From NCBI GenBank assembly GCA_003170935.1, contig PMYA01000084.1:534-6144 (forward strand): a stretch of 5,611 nt of DNA. The letters run 5' to 3'. A model generated the notes under the pieces. That model saw only the letters and a list, made by a program, of their open reading frames with translations, had not been told where the DNA came from and did not search any database. A program made the translations under genes and the position numbers. Origin of the DNA: Methanobacteriota archaeon (lineage in GTDB: Archaea > Halobacteriota > Bog-38 > Methanoflorentales > Methanoflorentaceae). Numbering within the stretch: the stretch's first letter is position 1; each line of letters begins with the position of its first letter. Below are positions 4,178 to 5,611 of this stretch, piece after piece.

Positions 4178-5377
4178 TTACTTAACGGGTGTTGAGGGCG
4201 GACTGACCCTCCCTTCAAGTCGCGGGATACCTTCTTTATTCGCCACATCGGTGCAAACCGCTAAGAATTCCGCAGCTGCTTTGTCCCACGAAAACTTCTG
4301 CGCTTGTGCTATGCCTCTCTTGCTCATCTCTTTTTTTAATTCGTCATCCTCGAGCACGGTGAGCATCGCCTGCGCAAGTGCTTCAACGTTATAGGGATCG
4401 ACGAGAAGGGCCGCGTCTCCAACCACTTCGGGCAATGAGGAGACATTCGAGGTTATTACGGGACACCCGCACGCCATTGCTTCGAGTACAGGAAGGCCAA
4501 ACCCTTCGTAGAGCGAGGGGTAAACAAAGAGATCAGCTTTGGCGTAGAGGGACAAAACCTCAGAGTCGGACACATAGCCCATCATTGTGATTCGAACATT
4601 TTCGCGTCGCCTAGAAACATCTCGGAGCATATGTTCAAGTTCAGGAATGACCGTTCTCGTTTGGCCAGCTACGACCAACTCCAAACGGCTTTGAGACAGG
4701 TCTTGAGCGCGTTCAAACGCTCGTATCAGCCGGATATGGTTTTTCCGCGGAGAGATATCTGATACGATTAAGATCTGCTTGCTTCCAAAATCTTCTCTGG
4801 GAGCTTTTGGAGCAACGAAAGGGCCGTTGTAAATCACTGTTACTCGATCCGCTTGTAAACCCCAGAAACGTATCGCGTCCTTCTTCGTCGATTGAGAGAC
4901 TGCAATATATCGTTCTGGGACGTTGCTGAAGTGCTTTTGAAAGGTGTTGAGGAGTTTAATCGTCCGCCTGCCTTGGGTTCCGTCCTCTACAAAAATGTAA
5001 GGGATAAAATCGTGAACTAGTTGAACCCATTTTGATCGTGGCAAAAAACCGTATTTGATGAGAAGAAGAAAAAAATAAAGGGCCTCTAACGGATCAAGCA
5101 CGTCCCAAGGCGGAGCTAGAAATAGAACCACATCACTTTCCTTGTACAGCTTAATTAGTTTCACCATAGTCTGAGGCGTTAGGAAACGTGCTATAGTAAA
5201 AAGTGAGACTTTTTGACTCGCTAGAAGGGACGGACTGATAAAATCCATGCCTCGGCGAGCTACTACCGAAATAGCGTCTATTTGATTTGAAAGGGCTATT
5301 CTTTTAAGCAGTTCCTCAGCAACTCTTGGGATCCCATCTTTGAGTTCGGGAAACGGTGCTATAATAGTTAGTTTCAT
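4178..5377 (-). CDS. GT4-family (GT-B fold) glycosyltransferase
   Basis: A 399-residue retaining glycosyltransferase that would move a sugar from a nucleotide donor to an acceptor, probably at the inner face of the membrane. The N-terminal Rossmann domain starts [11 protein letters not shown] with a loop DGIPR (14-18). HDFIPYIF (122-129) is the typical acceptor-side motif, ending near SQSTKKD (161-167) and VIYNG. The C-terminal donor domain opens with SDISPRKN (206-213). It carries the EX7E motif with E291 and E299 ([13 protein letters not shown]), followed by ACGCPVITS and [15 protein letters not shown]. Length and domain order are normal. A hydrophobic stretch at 97-112 is probably a surface patch for membrane contact and not a transmembrane helix. 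ATG 5377 fits the family N-terminus; no Shine-Dalgarno is evident. It converges on wecB, so the two are not cotranscribed. The specific sugar cannot be read; mannosyl- or rhamnosyltransferase-like are the usual names for this subtype. Confidence 0.92.
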   Translation of the reverse strand: MKLTIIAPFPELKDGIPRVAEELLKRIALSNQIDAISVVARRGMDFISPSLLASQKVSLFTIARFLTPQTMVKLIKLYKESDVVLFLAPPWDVLDPLEALYFFLLLIKYGFLPRSKWVQLVHDFIPYIFVEDGTQGRRTIKLLNTFQKHFSNVPERYIAVSQSTKKDAIRFWGLQADRVTVIYNGPFVAPKAPREDFGSKQILIVSDISPRKNHIRLIRAFERAQDLSQSRLELVVAGQTRTVIPELEHMLRDVSRRRENVRITMMGYVSDSEVLSLYAKADLFVYPSLYEGFGLPVLEAMACGCPVITSNVSSLPEVVGDAALLVDPYNVEALAQAMLTVLEDDELKKEMSKRGIAQAQKFSWDKAAAEFLAVCTDVANKEGIPRLEGRVSPPSTPVK

Positions 5378-5611
5378 AAGCCAATAATGTCGTTACAATC
5401 TCGAACCATAATTACTAGATATTGGAGTTTGCAGTGCTGCAATTAGTCGCTGGTGTTTGTACGTCTTGCAAGAAATGTGTGTTTGTTACGGTCGTTATAC
5501 CTGGGGTTTGATACCCTGCCTAGATTTTTATGATAAACTCGTTGTAATTATCTGTTTGTCATATTACTAATAAATACAGCGCGGCGTTATCACTGTCGCA
5601 ACAAAAATAAC
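5378..5611. other. Region upstream of the glycosyltransferase gene, no secure gene
   Basis: About 234 bp with no gene I can defend. On the minus strand an AT-rich stretch (5407-5423) lies about 36-38 bp before the glycosyltransferase ATG and could contain its TATA element, giving a leader of roughly 10 nt. A short stem GGGT/ACCC lies around 5504-5516. The far end (5560-5611) is AT-rich and may be the promoter region of a gene beyond the window. A 29-codon ORF at 5422-5511 is described as a finding. Confidence 0.5.

Noticed and set aside
4107..4394. 95-codon + strand frame overlapping the glycosyltransferase 3' end
   Set aside because: Its translation is a serine/alanine/cysteine-rich complement of the well-supported GT4 gene, and it begins inside the last codons of wecB.
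5395..5415. Minus-strand GGTTCGAGATT resembling a tRNA T-loop
   Set aside because: The flanking bases do not pair to form a T-stem and no acceptor or anticodon arm can be built around it.
5528..5560. ATGATAA as a possible C box of a C/D guide RNA
   Set aside because: It matches the C-box consensus imperfectly and no CTGA D box lies at a suitable distance on the same strand.

Overview
The window looks archaeal and was read without any database search. The evidence is: three tRNA genes without encoded CCA; a tRNA-Ile interrupted inside its D-arm by a short intron that folds into a bulge-helix-bulge (BHB) splice site; a TATA box centred 26-27 bp upstream of an ATG, as expected for a leaderless archaeal transcript; and compact genes with few Shine-Dalgarno sequences. 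D-arm introns and a moderate GC content would fit a Thermoproteota lineage such as Nitrososphaeria or a relative. That lineage call is a guess.

Layout from left to right. Positions 1-108 may hold the 3' end of a gene that starts outside the window. tRNA-Leu(CAG) follows at 164-248, then about 185 bp of noncoding DNA with an oligo-T tract. A pterin-4a-carbinolamine dehydratase gene (435-815) and a PaaI-like hotdog thioesterase gene (965-1420) come next on the + strand. The last five codons and stop of the thioesterase gene overlap the 3' end of the antisense tRNA-Ile(GAU) gene (1402-1508, 32-nt intron at 1452-1483). A 179-bp spacer with TATA-like boxes and dyads separates tRNA-Ile from the divergent tRNA-Ala(GGC) (1688-1759). 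After a 237-bp spacer a leaderless promoter drives a two-gene unit: a zinc-ribbon SAM-methyltransferase-like protein (1997-3019) and UDP-GlcNAc 2-epimerase WecB (3031-4125). A GT4-family glycosyltransferase gene (4178-5377, - strand) converges on wecB. The last 234 bp are noncoding apart from a doubtful 29-codon cysteine-containing ORF.

Functionally the right half suggests surface-glycan or glycoprotein synthesis: WecB supplies UDP-ManNAc and a GT4 enzyme could use nucleotide-sugar donors. How the zinc-ribbon methyltransferase cotranscribed with wecB fits is not known. The left half is a tRNA-rich stretch with two small metabolic genes. I see no mobile element, CRISPR array or defence system. 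The most notable items are the D-arm intron whose predicted excision restores the D-stem, the tRNA/CDS overlap, and the unrecognised methyltransferase next to wecB.
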